From IMG/VR virus record IMGVR_UViG_3300042326_000371, positions 1 through 29,641 of that record: 29,641 nt of DNA. One strand, 5' to 3'. Below the pieces are notes generated by a model. That model was not told the origin of the DNA. It saw nothing but the letters and a program-made list of their open reading frames with translations, and searched no databases. Source of the DNA: a virus. Shown here one piece after another: positions 17,724 through 25,591 of this stretch. A program made the translations under genes and the position numbers. How positions within the stretch are numbered: the stretch's first letter is position 1; every line of letters begins with the position of its first letter.

Positions 17724-19987
17724 GCGATCCATTTGTCCATGAAAATTTAAGTGCGGATGCTAGAACTAAAGCATTAGAGATTGGCCAATCTATGTCTAGC
17801 GAAGGTAGTTCAATTAATACTAGATTATTAGAAAGAATACTGTCTACCCCAGCTGAGTTTAATAGCTACCCTTTGAAAACCCGTCAAGCACTTTTTGAGC
17901 GTTTAGGGGTACGACCCGCTATGGCAGCCACAGAATCTAAAGGCGGTATTGGCTTTGGTAGTTTATTTGATGCCATAAAAACTACCAAACAAGAATATCA
18001 AAAAGAACAAAAAGCCGAACCAGCAACTCAGGCAACTGATTTATTTGGCGCTTTGAGTGCTACTAAACAAGAATACGAAAAACAAAAAAACACTCAAGTA
18101 ATGGGTGATATATCGCAAGAGGCAAAACTAAGAGAAACCTTAGTTGCCGGTGTTCCAGAGGTTGTAAAGAAAGACGCATCTGGGCGCGTAATCGAAGAAC
18201 CCCAACAACGCAAAGTGCGCAATGTAAAACAATTTTTAATGGATGCCCCAGTAGAAACTGCGCTAACCCTAGCTACAGGCGCGGTGACTGCGCCCATCGC
18301 AGCTGTAGAACAATTAGGCTCTGACATCTACGGAAAGATTACTGGCAAACCAAATGTTGGCCAAGATGTGTTTAAGGCAAGAATGCAAGCTGGTACTTAT
18401 GTACCCCGTACAGAAGCTGGCAAAGAAATGGTACAAACAGTTGGCAAGGCATTTGAAGCTACAAAACTACCACCAGTATTAGCCCCAGAATTAACTGCGG
18501 TTACGGCTGCGGGTCGATTGCCTCCTCCCAAGCCAGAGGGCAAGCCAAGAATGTCGGCTAAAGAATACGAAAATGTTAAGGCGGTTGTTGAGGGAACGGC
18601 TCCGCAATTTAAGCAAGACCCACCAGGACTGCCAGGTTTAGCAAGTGTTGGCGCAGCTGGCCGGCGTGACCCTGTAGCAATTAGAGCGGCTATTGATGCA
18701 TTGCCACCAGAACTGCAAGGTGCTGTGCGCAACATTCCAACTAATCGAGTTAACTTGCAGGCCTTAGAGTCTCATGCCCAAGCATTAAATCTACCGGTAC
18801 CCATCTATATGACCCGCGGCCAAGCTACTGGCGATTTGGTGGCGCTTAGTAACGAGTTAAATCGCCGTGGCGAATTGCCAAATATTGCCTACCGCATGGG
18901 CGAAACAAATAAAGCATTAATTGAAAACTTATCTGCTATTAGAGACCGTGCTGCGCCTGATTTGCCAGGCTCTAAACCATCTGATTTTGGTCAAATTGTT
19001 ATTGATACTTACAAAGGTATTGATAGCGACCGGCGAACCATTATTAACGGTTTATATAAAGATTTAGAAACGGCAGCTGGTGGTAATTTTCCAATTAATT
19101 CTCGCGCCTTTGTAAACAATGCCGATGTGCAATTAAGCAAAAAACTAAAAAGCGAGTTTGTGCCACCTGCAATCCAAAGGCAGTTACAAGCATACCGTGA
19201 TGGTGGCAAGATGGATTTTGAGCAGTTTGAGGCATTGCGTACTAATTTGGCTACAGAAATAAGAAAAGCAGAAGCTGCAAACGATGGAAATGCCTCTATG
19301 GCTCTTTCTATAGTTAGAGACTCGTTAGAGGCCTTACCGTTAACTGGCGAGGCTGCAGCACTTAAGCCCCTAGCAGATGCTGCAAGATCAGCGGCTAGAG
19401 AGCGTTTTGAGGCCCTTAAACGAGACCCCGCCTACAAAGCAGCCGTTGACGATAAAGTTGCGCCTGAGAACTTTGTAAATGTTTATGTGCTTAGTAAAAA
19501 CAAGGGAACTGAAAAGAATGTTCAAACTATGATGGAAGCCCTTGGCAAAGGCACCGATGGCCAATACGCAGTTGCGGCTAATATTATTGAGCATTTAAGA
19601 AACAAATCAGTAGATCAACAAGGCAATTTTTCCCAAGCTGCTTATAACACAGCGTTGAAAGAACTAGACCCTAAATTAAAAGACATTTTTGATGGCGCTA
19701 CGGCACAAACACTTAGAGATTTAGGTGAAGTATCCAAAAAAGTTATGGCCCAACCAAAAGGTAGTTTTGCAAACAACAGCAACACTTTGGTTGCTGGTCT
19801 TGCGGAAAAAGCTGGAAAATTGCTTGAAGTAGGACTAAATATAAATGTTATACCCCTAGGTACTATGGCAAAACAAGCCCGCGAGCGCCGAGCAGGACAA
19901 AAATTTGAACAAGAAACTTTAGGTCCAGTAGCTGGCGTTAAAGGCAAGTCAAACTTAATTAGAGACATTTTAAGTAAAAAGGAATAA
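17720..19987 (+). CDS. putative large ejection / internal virion protein, 755 aa
   Basis: A helical, Lys/Ala/Glu-rich 755-residue protein with no enzyme motif I can see. Near the N-terminus (residues about 81-125) a short element is duplicated: SLFDAIKTTKQEYQKEQ and, 26 residues later, DLFGALSATKQEYEKQK. A weakly hydrophobic stretch (VETALTLATGAVTAPIAAVE) lies near residue 180. Size, order and coupling to the preceding gene fit the place of P22 gp16, the largest injection protein. The function is inferred from position. Confidence 0.6.
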   Translation: MSDPFVHENLSADARTKALEIGQSMSSEGSSINTRLLERILSTPAEFNSYPLKTRQALFERLGVRPAMAATESKGGIGFGSLFDAIKTTKQEYQKEQKAEPATQATDLFGALSATKQEYEKQKNTQVMGDISQEAKLRETLVAGVPEVVKKDASGRVIEEPQQRKVRNVKQFLMDAPVETALTLATGAVTAPIAAVEQLGSDIYGKITGKPNVGQDVFKARMQAGTYVPRTEAGKEMVQTVGKAFEATKLPPVLAPELTAVTAAGRLPPPKPEGKPRMSAKEYENVKAVVEGTAPQFKQDPPGLPGLASVGAAGRRDPVAIRAAIDALPPELQGAVRNIPTNRVNLQALESHAQALNLPVPIYMTRGQATGDLVALSNELNRRGELPNIAYRMGETNKALIENLSAIRDRAAPDLPGSKPSDFGQIVIDTYKGIDSDRRTIINGLYKDLETAAGGNFPINSRAFVNNADVQLSKKLKSEFVPPAIQRQLQAYRDGGKMDFEQFEALRTNLATEIRKAEAANDGNASMALSIVRDSLEALPLTGEAAALKPLADAARSAARERFEALKRDPAYKAAVDDKVAPENFVNVYVLSKNKGTEKNVQTMMEALGKGTDGQYAVAANIIEHLRNKSVDQQGNFSQAAYNTALKELDPKLKDIFDGATAQTLRDLGEVSKKVMAQPKGSFANNSNTLVAGLAEKAGKLLEVGLNINVIPLGTMAKQARERRAGQKFEQETLGPVAGVKGKSNLIRDILSKKE

Positions 19988-19990
19988 ATT

Positions 19991-20716
19991 ATGGCAGTCA
20001 ATCTATCCCCCATAGGCAATGGTTTTCAGTTTTTTAATAACGATGGCCTGCCTTTAAACGCCGGAAAACTTTATACCTACCAAGCTGGGTCAACCACCCC
20101 GCTCTCTACCTTTACAGACTCTAGCGGTCTTATTGCTAATACCAATCCAATTATCTTGGGAACGGATGGCCGGCCACCCTCTACTATTTGGTTAACAGAG
20201 GGGTTTTTCTATAAATTTGTACTTGCAACCTCTAACAATGTAACCATACAGACTTATGACAATTTGTATGGAATTATTGGCGCAACCCCTCCAGCTGCCA
20301 CTCCAATACCCGCTGGCGGTATTTTCTTGTGGTCTGGATCAATTGGATCAATTCCAGCTGGATATGTGCTATGTAATGGAAATAATGGTACGCCAGACCT
20401 AAGAGACCGGTTTGTAATAGGTGCTGGAACAACTTATGCAGTAAACGCTACAGGCGGTTCAGCAGATGCGGTTGTTGTAAGTCATACACACGCAGCTACA
20501 GTTACCGACCCTGGTCATCTTCATGAAATAAAAGGTACGCAAGAACTTCCAGGTGGTGGTAGTGGATTTAACGCTAATGCGGCACCTAATTTAGCTACAC
20601 AAAACACGCAAACCAATACAACTGGAATTACAGTAAGCAATGCAACTGCTGGTGTAAGCGGAACTAACGCTAATTTGCCGCCTTACTATGCGCTTTGCTA
20701 CATCATGAAAACCTAA
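19991..20716 (+). CDS. second receptor-binding protein with collar-type C-terminal domain
   Basis: A 241-residue protein. The N-terminal 100 residues (NLSPIGNGFQFFNNDGLPLN, GKLYTYQAGSTTPLSTFTD, then IWLTEGFFYKF) resemble the head- or tail-binding module found at the N-terminus of several short-tailed phage spikes. From residue about 105 it resembles the phage tail-collar domain: PAGGIFLWSGS, IPAGYVLCNGNNGTPDLRDR, GGSADAVVVSHTHAATV, DPGHLHE. HTH and HLH are H-x-H motifs of the kind that bind metal in T4 gp12-like tips. It ends NLPPYYALCYIMKT, the usual collar ending. It lies between the ejection and lysis genes. Confidence 0.82.
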   Translation: MAVNLSPIGNGFQFFNNDGLPLNAGKLYTYQAGSTTPLSTFTDSSGLIANTNPIILGTDGRPPSTIWLTEGFFYKFVLATSNNVTIQTYDNLYGIIGATPPAATPIPAGGIFLWSGSIGSIPAGYVLCNGNNGTPDLRDRFVIGAGTTYAVNATGGSADAVVVSHTHAATVTDPGHLHEIKGTQELPGGGSGFNANAAPNLATQNTQTNTTGITVSNATAGVSGTNANLPPYYALCYIMKT

Positions 20717-20717
20717 T

Positions 20718-20972
20718 ATGGAATGGCAAACGATTATCAATATTGCCCTTGGATGCGTTGTTGCATCCATTGGCTGGTTTGCTAGAGAACTATGGGATTC
20801 TGTTAAAGAATTGCGCAGAGACATCCACCTGATTGAAAAAGGTCTGCCAGAACTGTATGTGCGCAAGGATGACCTAAAAGAAGTGCGGGTTGAGATGGCT
20901 GCACGGTTTGACAAGCTAGAAAGCATCATGGCATCGTTTTTTGACCGATTGGCAGATAAGGCCGACAAGTAA
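20718..20972 (+). CDS. small membrane protein with coiled-coil tail (lysis region)
   Basis: Eighty-four residues: one N-terminal membrane span (IINIALGCVVASIGWFA) and a charged helical remainder (SVKELRRDIHLIEKGLPELY, LDKLESIMASFFDRL-like heptads). This layout, a short anchor plus coiled coil ahead of endolysin genes, is common in phage lysis regions and would suit a holin accessory or an inner-membrane spanin. It lacks proof of either. It is separated from the collar gene by one base and its stop overlaps the next start. Confidence 0.7.
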   Translation: MEWQTIINIALGCVVASIGWFARELWDSVKELRRDIHLIEKGLPELYVRKDDLKEVRVEMAARFDKLESIMASFFDRLADKADK

Positions 20973-21187
20973 TGGATGTGCCATATAACAATGGCAAAAT
21001 TAAGATAGGTTGTGCATATTACCTAAACCCGTTAAGGCCAAAATACATTGAATATGACGAAGATATGTTGGAGTTGCAGAGTTACCTAATTCACGACCCC
21101 CGCATATTAAATCGACAATATTGGGCAAAACGCATTTATATTGCAATCCTTTTATTTATATTAACAATCATGCTAATGGCCCATTAA
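20972..21187 (+). CDS. hypothetical C-terminally anchored membrane protein, 71 aa
   Basis: A hydrophilic domain of about 50 residues (GCAYYLNPLRPKYIEYDEDM) is followed by one membrane span at the very C-terminus (IYIAILLFILTIMLMAH). The start overlaps the preceding stop as TAATG and the next ORF begins directly after its stop. Tail-anchored topology would leave the N-terminus in the cytoplasm. No family is recognised. Confidence 0.6.
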   Translation: MDVPYNNGKIKIGCAYYLNPLRPKYIEYDEDMLELQSYLIHDPRILNRQYWAKRIYIAILLFILTIMLMAH

Positions 21188-21361
21188 ATGTTATTAACCA
21201 TACTCAATATTTTTGCTTTATTTATTGCAATTTTTGCGGTTATTATTTTTACGGTCTTGTTTGCTTTCTTCCTATTTATTATGTTTGCCTGTGTCTTTAT
21301 TGGCTGGAGGGAAATCAACTCAACGCCAATATCAGAAATATGGCAAAGACTAAAAAAATGA
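21188..21361 (+). CDS. 57-aa highly hydrophobic membrane peptide (holin or antiholin candidate)
   Basis: ATG at 21188 immediately follows the TAA of the preceding gene. Residues 4-39 are almost entirely hydrophobic, with Phe and Ile dominating (ILNIFALFIAIFAVII, then FTVLFAFFLFIMFACVF), enough for one long or two short membrane spans, followed by a charged tail REINSTPISEIWQRLKK. It fills the gap between the 71-aa gene and the gene at 21368. A competing 103-residue frame (21121-21432) crosses the same DNA but is Cys/Tyr-rich and overlaps its neighbours badly. The size, hydrophobicity and charged C-terminus are those of small holins. Confidence 0.6.
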   Translation: MLLTILNIFALFIAIFAVIIFTVLFAFFLFIMFACVFIGWREINSTPISEIWQRLKK

Positions 21362-21367
21362 TGATAT

Positions 21368-21820
21368 ATGGCAGACGAACTAGGGTTATCGGCTGGTGCC
21401 AAGGGTATCAGCGAGGGGATGAAAACCGGTAGAGAAGCCGGTAGAGAAATTGGTAAGAACATTGAGGAAGTACAAAAAGAGGCGGTAGATGTAGCAAAAG
21501 AACGGGCAAATGCCAAAATTCGGGAACGCAGAGAAGCGGAGTTAAGGAAAGAACGAGCTATATTTAGGGCTCTTGAGGAATACAAACACCGCAAGAAGAT
21601 TTCCGATGAGGAATACCAGCTGCGCATAGATTTTATTAAGAAGTACGGCACTAAAGAATGGCAAAAATTAATTGACATCAAAACCGAGATTGAGCGCCTA
21701 GAAAAAGAGGACCGCAAGTATTTTGATGCGGAGTTGTCAAAGGTTAAATGGGTGCAATTTTGGTGTTTTTTGGCGGCTGCATGGATTGCGTACTTTATCG
21801 TTTGGGGAAGTAAAAAATAA
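21368..21820 (+). CDS. coiled-coil protein with C-terminal membrane anchor, 150 aa
   Basis: Residues 1-30 are Gly-rich and flexible (GLSAGAKGISEGMKTGREAG). Residues 30-120 are a long, highly charged helix, strongly coiled-coil in character (VAKERANAKIRERREAELRK). Residues about 127-146 form one membrane span (VQFWCFLAAAWIAYFIVWG). The ribosome site is poor, suggesting coupling to the gene before it. It may tether a cytoplasmic complex to the inner membrane. Function unknown. The stop overlaps the next start (TAATG). Confidence 0.65.
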   Translation: MADELGLSAGAKGISEGMKTGREAGREIGKNIEEVQKEAVDVAKERANAKIRERREAELRKERAIFRALEEYKHRKKISDEEYQLRIDFIKKYGTKEWQKLIDIKTEIERLEKEDRKYFDAELSKVKWVQFWCFLAAAWIAYFIVWGSKK

Positions 21821-22437
21821 TGGCCGAAGAAAAGCTAAACGCTAATGACACGCTTTCTAAAGTGTTGGCATATGTAGACTCACCATTTAAACTGTTTGCA
21901 GTTATCTTAATGGCTATTTTTGCGTTTGCAGGGTACATTATTTATGACCAGCAAGAGTTAATTGTTGGAACTTACAAAGAAAGCCAAAGGCTGCCAAGTA
22001 TTGCTGAAGATAGAGTGGACGATGTAGCGGTTCATTTATTTAAAACAACTGACGCAACTGTAATAACGATATTTAAAGTTAACCCTCTTTTTGGTACTCG
22101 CATACAGTATCGAGCCTATACAAAGACCGGAAGGGATAAAACAAACGATGGTTTGGATGTAGGATTATTTACTGCAAACCAAGCAAATAACCACGATGTA
22201 ATTGCTTTGATGGCTAGTAATATTCCATGTGGTGAATACAAAGCAGCACAGTCAGAAATTGGACTGTGGTATATAGAAAAGGGGATGACATTTGGTTGTA
22301 GAATTAGTGTACCGCCTGACCCCAGCAGGTTTGTAGGGCAGATTACGGTAGGTTGGGATAAGCAGCCAACTGATTTAGAACAAGCTAAAGCAATGCTTTA
22401 TATTGGCGCAACTATGCTATCAAAAAGTAAAAAATGA
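21820..22437 (+). CDS. hypothetical membrane-anchored protein, 205 aa
   Basis: After about 20 cytoplasmic residues comes one membrane span (LFAVILMAIFAFAGYIIY), then a 160-residue soluble domain, probably periplasmic, with two cysteines (IPCGEY and FGCRIS) that could form a disulphide. I cannot name the domain. The gene lies among lysis-region membrane genes and overlaps the tiny ORF at 22434 as ATGA. A role at the cell envelope, in lysis or in exclusion of other phages, is possible but unsupported. Confidence 0.65.
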   Translation: MAEEKLNANDTLSKVLAYVDSPFKLFAVILMAIFAFAGYIIYDQQELIVGTYKESQRLPSIAEDRVDDVAVHLFKTTDATVITIFKVNPLFGTRIQYRAYTKTGRDKTNDGLDVGLFTANQANNHDVIALMASNIPCGEYKAAQSEIGLWYIEKGMTFGCRISVPPDPSRFVGQITVGWDKQPTDLEQAKAMLYIGATMLSKSKK

Positions 22438-22520
22438 ATAAATACGACTTACTGGTGGCTGCTTGGATGGCATCAATTTTATTTATTTGTATGGGGATTA
22501 ATTTATGGACACTTTATTAG
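22434..22520 (+). CDS. 28-codon single-span membrane peptide
   Basis: ATG at 22434 overlaps the previous stop as ATGA and the ORF runs 16 bases into the holin-like gene. Its 28 residues begin MNKYDLLVAAWMASILFICM and are nearly all membrane-compatible. It exactly bridges the gap between two genes. There is no clear ribosome site, so it would rely on coupling. It could be a lysis-timing peptide or only a bridge ORF. Confidence 0.35.
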   Translation: MNKYDLLVAAWMASILFICMGINLWTLY

Positions 22521-23008
22521 GCATACTTAAAGGGGTTGCACCCATGTTGGCAACTGCGGTTGCTGGCCCAGCCGGTGGCGCTGCCGTAGGTTGGATTGCC
22601 TCCAAGTTAGGGATTGATGATGCTACTGTAGAAGGGGTCACCCAGGCTCTTACCGGCAATCCTGACATGGCCTTAAAACTTAAAGAATTAGACCTAGAGT
22701 ACGCCAAACTAGATGCAGCTGACCGCGACTCTGCGCGCAAGGCATATGCTGCCGTAGCCACCTCGGAACACGCAACTAAGCTGGATAAGGTTGTGGTCCC
22801 CGTCTTAGCGCTAGGGGTTGTAGGATTGGCGTTTTTCTTAATTGGGATATTGATGTTTGTAGATACCCCAGACAATCAACAACAACTGGTTATTTTTGCC
22901 CTTGGTTTTATAACCTCGGCTGCGGGCCAAGTTCTATCGTTTTACTTTGGGTCCAGCCAGGGTAGTAAAAACAAAACCGAAGAAATGAAAGGAATGATTA
23001 AAAAATGA
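22505..23008 (+). CDS. holin, GTA-type 3TM family
   Basis: A 167-residue protein with the layout of the 'holin of 3TMs, for gene-transfer release' family: a weakly hydrophobic Gly/Ala-rich N-terminus (GPAGGAAVGWIASKLGID), a helical middle (MALKLKELDLEYAKLDAADR, RDSARKAYAAVATSEHATK), then two clear membrane spans at about residues 95-119 and 126-148 joined by a short loop (VDTPDNQQQ), and a Lys-rich tail. Conserved-looking GQVLSFYFGSSQGSKNKTE closes the second span. It directly precedes and overlaps the endolysin gene by four bases. It would open the inner membrane at lysis time. Confidence 0.8.
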   Translation: MDTLLGILKGVAPMLATAVAGPAGGAAVGWIASKLGIDDATVEGVTQALTGNPDMALKLKELDLEYAKLDAADRDSARKAYAAVATSEHATKLDKVVVPVLALGVVGLAFFLIGILMFVDTPDNQQQLVIFALGFITSAAGQVLSFYFGSSQGSKNKTEEMKGMIKK

Positions 23009-23439
23009 TTACTCCACTAACCCTCCACTTTAGCCTAGAGGAGTTGACTACCACCGACCACCGGCAATTTGACAATACGCCAAACACCGATGAACTGGCT
23101 AACCTAAACCGCCTGGCTAAGTTTTTAGAACAGGTCAAAACTGCGTTAGGCGGTAAACCGGTAATGATTAATTCTGCATTTCGTTGCAAGCAGGTCAATG
23201 ACGCGGTAGGGTCTAAGGACACTAGCCAGCACCGAATTGGTTGCGCTGCGGATATTCGTGTGCCAGGCATGACCCCAGATGAGGTGGTCAAGACTGTTAT
23301 GGCTGCCGGCCTTGGGTACGACCAGATTATTCGCGAGTTTGACCGCTGGACCCATATTTCAATCCCTAATAACCCAGAGGATAAACCTCGGCAACAGGCA
23401 TTGATTATTGATCGCAGCGGTACTCGTCCTTACGCGTGA
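23005..23439 (+). CDS. endolysin, peptidase M15 (Peptidase_M15_3-like)
   Basis: A 144-residue single-domain zinc peptidase without a signal peptide. The metal-binding signature is SQHRIGCAADI with His76 and Asp83, plus the third ligand His117 in WTHIS; SAFRC near residue 58 is also typical of the family. Related enzymes hydrolyse peptide bonds in the peptidoglycan stem peptides. Lack of a signal peptide means release depends on the holin gene immediately upstream, with which it overlaps by four bases. It is the last rightward gene before a terminator and the convergent early operon. Confidence 0.9.
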   Translation: MITPLTLHFSLEELTTTDHRQFDNTPNTDELANLNRLAKFLEQVKTALGGKPVMINSAFRCKQVNDAVGSKDTSQHRIGCAADIRVPGMTPDEVVKTVMAAGLGYDQIIREFDRWTHISIPNNPEDKPRQQALIIDRSGTRPYA

Positions 23440-23443
23440 TACA

Positions 23444-23617
23444 CTAAATATTGATTTCGTTGGTTTCTTTTAAACCCTCTTGCCCTGCCTCTTTGGTGGG
23501 GCTCTTTTTTTCGTAGGTCATGGCATCTGTAAATCCCTCACGGTACGCATCGTGAACGGCCTCCATATGCCATAAAACCAACAAAACTGCGCCAACAATT
23601 AATAAAGCGGGGCGCAT
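23444..23617 (-). CDS. 57-aa membrane ORF overlapping the lipoprotein gene end
   Basis: This ORF starts inside the end of the lipoprotein gene (19-base overlap) behind GGTGGATG and ends five bases from the endolysin stop. It has an N-terminal membrane span (PALLIVGAVLLVLWHM) and a hydrophilic, charged tail (DAYREGFTDAMTYEKKSPTK). The rightward terminator after the endolysin lies inside its coding sequence. A short anchored peptide right next to a lipoprotein recalls spanin pairs, but the order and lengths are atypical. Confidence 0.5.
   Translation of the reverse strand: MRPALLIVGAVLLVLWHMEAVHDAYREGFTDAMTYEKKSPTKEAGQEGLKETNEINI
23482..23511 (+). terminator. intrinsic terminator after the lysis genes
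   Basis: GCCCTGCC (23482-23489) pairs with GGTGGGGC (23495-23502) in eight pairs including two wobble pairs, loop TCTTT, followed by TCTTTTTTT. It ends rightward transcription before the convergent early operon. On the minus strand there is no T-run, so it should not block leftward transcription. Confidence 0.78.
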
Positions 23618-23853
23618 GAGACATCCACCACAATATCGCGGGTCATACCGCCAACCTTGCGCTTACCGTAAATGACAACGGCTCTAGTCTTAGCAACCTG
23701 GCAGTCTTGAATAGCCGTAACCACCTCAAGACGGCTCATCGAATGGACCTTGTCATCGACTACCAGCAGCTGCTCTGGCATGGCGTTTTTGTCGGGCAGG
23801 ATGCCGCAACCACTTAAAAATAGTAAACAAACACCGGCTATGATCATTTTCAT
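23599..23853 (-). CDS. small lipoprotein, 84 aa
   Basis: A classic lipoprotein signal: MKMIIAGVCLLFLSGCG, with lipobox L-S-G-C at residues 13-16, so a mature protein of about 69 residues anchored by its N-terminal Cys. The mature part is soluble alpha/beta (QLLVVDDKVHSMSRLEVVT, TRAVVIYGKRKVGGMTRDIV) with one later Cys. The start has a strong GGGGGAG. It is the next-to-last gene of the leftward early operon. It could be an outer-membrane spanin or a surface-exclusion lipoprotein, but it lacks the Pro-rich character of Rz1. Confidence 0.75.
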   Translation of the reverse strand: MKMIIAGVCLLFLSGCGILPDKNAMPEQLLVVDDKVHSMSRLEVVTAIQDCQVAKTRAVVIYGKRKVGGMTRDIVVDVSCAPLY

Positions 23854-23862
23854 GGTCTCCCC

Positions 23863-24264
23863 CTAGAATGGCGTGTCATCGTTAATGTCACCCGCATAGG
23901 ACCGTGAAGGATATTTTCCGGCGCTCTGAGGCGTTTGTGGCTGCGAATCGGGCTTTGCCCCAGCAAACTCTAATTCGCCCACCCTAGCCCTTAAAGTAAC
24001 GCCCTCGGTGCCATCGTGGCGCTTATAGGTTTCTACATGGGGTTCGGTCATGCTGACAAACAATAATTGGCCTTTGGTGAGGTGCGGTCTTAACTTCTCG
24101 CATCTATCCCCCCACATGGTCCCATTGACCCATTGGGTTGGCTGCTTACCATCGACCTTACGGCCATACGAGAACGCCAAGGACAAATCCATAACGGCCT
24201 TGCCGTCTGGTGTAAACCGAACCTCTGGGTCGTTGCCCAGGCGGGCTAATCCGATCATTAACAT
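23863..24264 (-). CDS. ssb: single-stranded DNA-binding protein
   Basis: A 133-residue OB-fold protein: MLMIGLARLGNDPEVRFTPDGKAV, typical of the first strands, then the basic, aromatic DNA-binding part (WVNGTMWGDRCEKLRPHLTK, LLFVSMTEPHVETYKRHDG). The tail is disordered, Pro/Gln/Ser-rich, and ends DINDDTPF, the acidic tip by which SSB recruits partner proteins. It coats single-stranded DNA during replication and recombination. It overlaps the exonuclease stop by one base (TAATG), forming a recombination unit with exo and erf. Confidence 0.92.
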   Translation of the reverse strand: MLMIGLARLGNDPEVRFTPDGKAVMDLSLAFSYGRKVDGKQPTQWVNGTMWGDRCEKLRPHLTKGQLLFVSMTEPHVETYKRHDGTEGVTLRARVGELEFAGAKPDSQPQTPQSAGKYPSRSYAGDINDDTPF

Positions 24265-24911
24265 TAAAAACTCCCTTTATCAAAATAATTCGATTCATCA
24301 TTAAAAAACTCAAATAAAGCATCGCACTCGGCTAAAAACTTCTCGGCAGCTGCCTCAACCTCTGCCAACTCCTCTGGGGTCGGGACATATTTCTTAATAA
24401 ATAGGTCTTTTCCCTCCCCCATACGCGGGTCATAGGACACAAACCAGACATCTTTACCGGTACAAGCTGACTGCAAAAGCATCTGTGGTTTGTATTCCGG
24501 TGGAATAGCCTGGTTGGCCACATATTTCATGTGTGTCTTAGTCTTGGGGCATTTGATCTCAATCAAGCAGCCATCGGACACAAACCCGTCAGGGCTCACA
24601 CCGCAATGATCAATACTTGGATGGTCAATAAAGCCGACATCCTTAACCATTAAACCTGTGAGGTTTTCAAAGGCCTCTTTAGCGGCGCACTCCTGGTCTA
24701 CGCCCCATTGCATATCCGAAGTCATGTACTTGTCCGCAAAGGTGTTGGTGATGCGCTCGGCCACCACCTCGTATCGTAGGTTCTCCCGCTCACTAGACTC
24801 TTTGCCAGACTTTAGGAAGTTCATGGCCGCAGCCATCCTAGAACCGGTTAACTTACCAAGGCGATTATTCCACCAGGTCCCGTCTTGTTGGAATGGATTT
24901 GGTTCACGCAT
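24264..24911 (-). CDS. YqaJ/lambda-type recombination exonuclease
   Basis: A 215-residue nuclease of the YqaJ viral recombinase family. Motifs: GKLTGSRMAAA at residues 19-29, MQWGVDQE with Glu74, the core SPDGF with Asp108, then IEIKCPK with Glu118 and Lys120, which together form the PD-(D/E)XK active site; PEYKPQMLLQS follows as in lambda Exo. It chews one strand of double-stranded ends to give 3' overhangs for the annealase. The start has AAGGAGATC and overlaps the annealase gene by eight bases. Confidence 0.9.
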   Translation of the reverse strand: MREPNPFQQDGTWWNNRLGKLTGSRMAAAMNFLKSGKESSERENLRYEVVAERITNTFADKYMTSDMQWGVDQECAAKEAFENLTGLMVKDVGFIDHPSIDHCGVSPDGFVSDGCLIEIKCPKTKTHMKYVANQAIPPEYKPQMLLQSACTGKDVWFVSYDPRMGEGKDLFIKKYVPTPEELAEVEAAAEKFLAECDALFEFFNDESNYFDKGSF

Positions 24912-25452
24912 TTTGATCTCCTTTTAATTTGGTGTGATGTTTGGCTGCAAAGTCTCGCACCATTTCCCGCTCGTCCGCTGCTAATGTTTTCCATGTAGCA
25001 GTTAACTGGTCGGTTGATGTGGCTGCCGTAATCAAGGCCTCAATCTCTGCCTTGGTGCGGGTAGATTTAGGTTTTACTGGGCGCGATGCTTGGTTGCCGT
25101 CATCGTCTACTGGAGCGATGCCACAGGCTGCTTGCAAACTGAATCTCCGAGCATAGGTCATGGCCGAACCGTACCCCTGGGCATCCTGTTTGGTAGCTGG
25201 CACATGGAGCTTGCCACCCGAAATCATCTCACCAGACTCATGGATAAAAATAGTTTCAATGATGATTCCATCTGCACATTCATGGGAATGTTGAACTAAG
25301 GCAATACCGTTGTCGTTTAAGGCATCAATCACGGCCTCAACGCAAGCTGCTAGATCAGCATACCTTGATTTGAAGTGTGGATTGGTGGACGATTTGAGCG
25401 CAGGCCCAAAGGCTTTTTGCGCTTTGACTAATGCGGTTGCTATTTTTTGCAT
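24904..25452 (-). CDS. ERF-family single-strand annealing recombinase
   Basis: A 182-residue protein. The N-terminal part (KIATALVKAQKAFGPALKSS, YADLAACVEAVIDALNDNGI) and the signature GYGSAMTYARRFSLQAACGI then DDDGNQ at about 93-121 are characteristic of the Essential Recombination Function family known from P22. The C-terminal 60 residues are a basic linker and a helical end. It anneals complementary single strands together with the downstream exonuclease and SSB, allowing circularisation and repair without host RecA. The start lies behind CGGAGAGAAT, the ribosome site repeated through this operon. Confidence 0.9.
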   Translation of the reverse strand: MQKIATALVKAQKAFGPALKSSTNPHFKSRYADLAACVEAVIDALNDNGIALVQHSHECADGIIIETIFIHESGEMISGGKLHVPATKQDAQGYGSAMTYARRFSLQAACGIAPVDDDGNQASRPVKPKSTRTKAEIEALITAATSTDQLTATWKTLAADEREMVRDFAAKHHTKLKGDQNA

Positions 25453-25462
25453 ATTCTCTCCG

Positions 25463-25591
25463 TTAAATAAATGCTAAAAGTAAAATAAATACAACTAAAC
25501 CTACGGCAGCAAAGGCCTCCATCCAAGGAGATTCTTTTTTAGTAAACACATTGCGCTGCCATTTATTGGCCTCAAAGTTAGTTTTTCTCAT
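25463..25591 (-). CDS. 42-aa single-span membrane peptide
   Basis: The start MRKTNFEANKWQRNVF at 25591 overlaps the upstream stop as ATGA, so I reject the longer version beginning at 25687. The C-terminal half is one membrane span (MEAFAAVGLVVFILLLAFI). Short coupled membrane peptides of unknown role recur in this genome (also at 21188, 22434, 23444 and 27944). Confidence 0.55.
   Translation of the reverse strand: MRKTNFEANKWQRNVFTKKESPWMEAFAAVGLVVFILLLAFI

Noticed and set aside
21121-21432. 103-codon frame in the lysis region
   Set aside because: Overlaps three better-supported genes, is rich in Cys and Tyr in a random-looking way, and has no ribosome site. The 57-codon hydrophobic ORF at 21188 fits the gap exactly.
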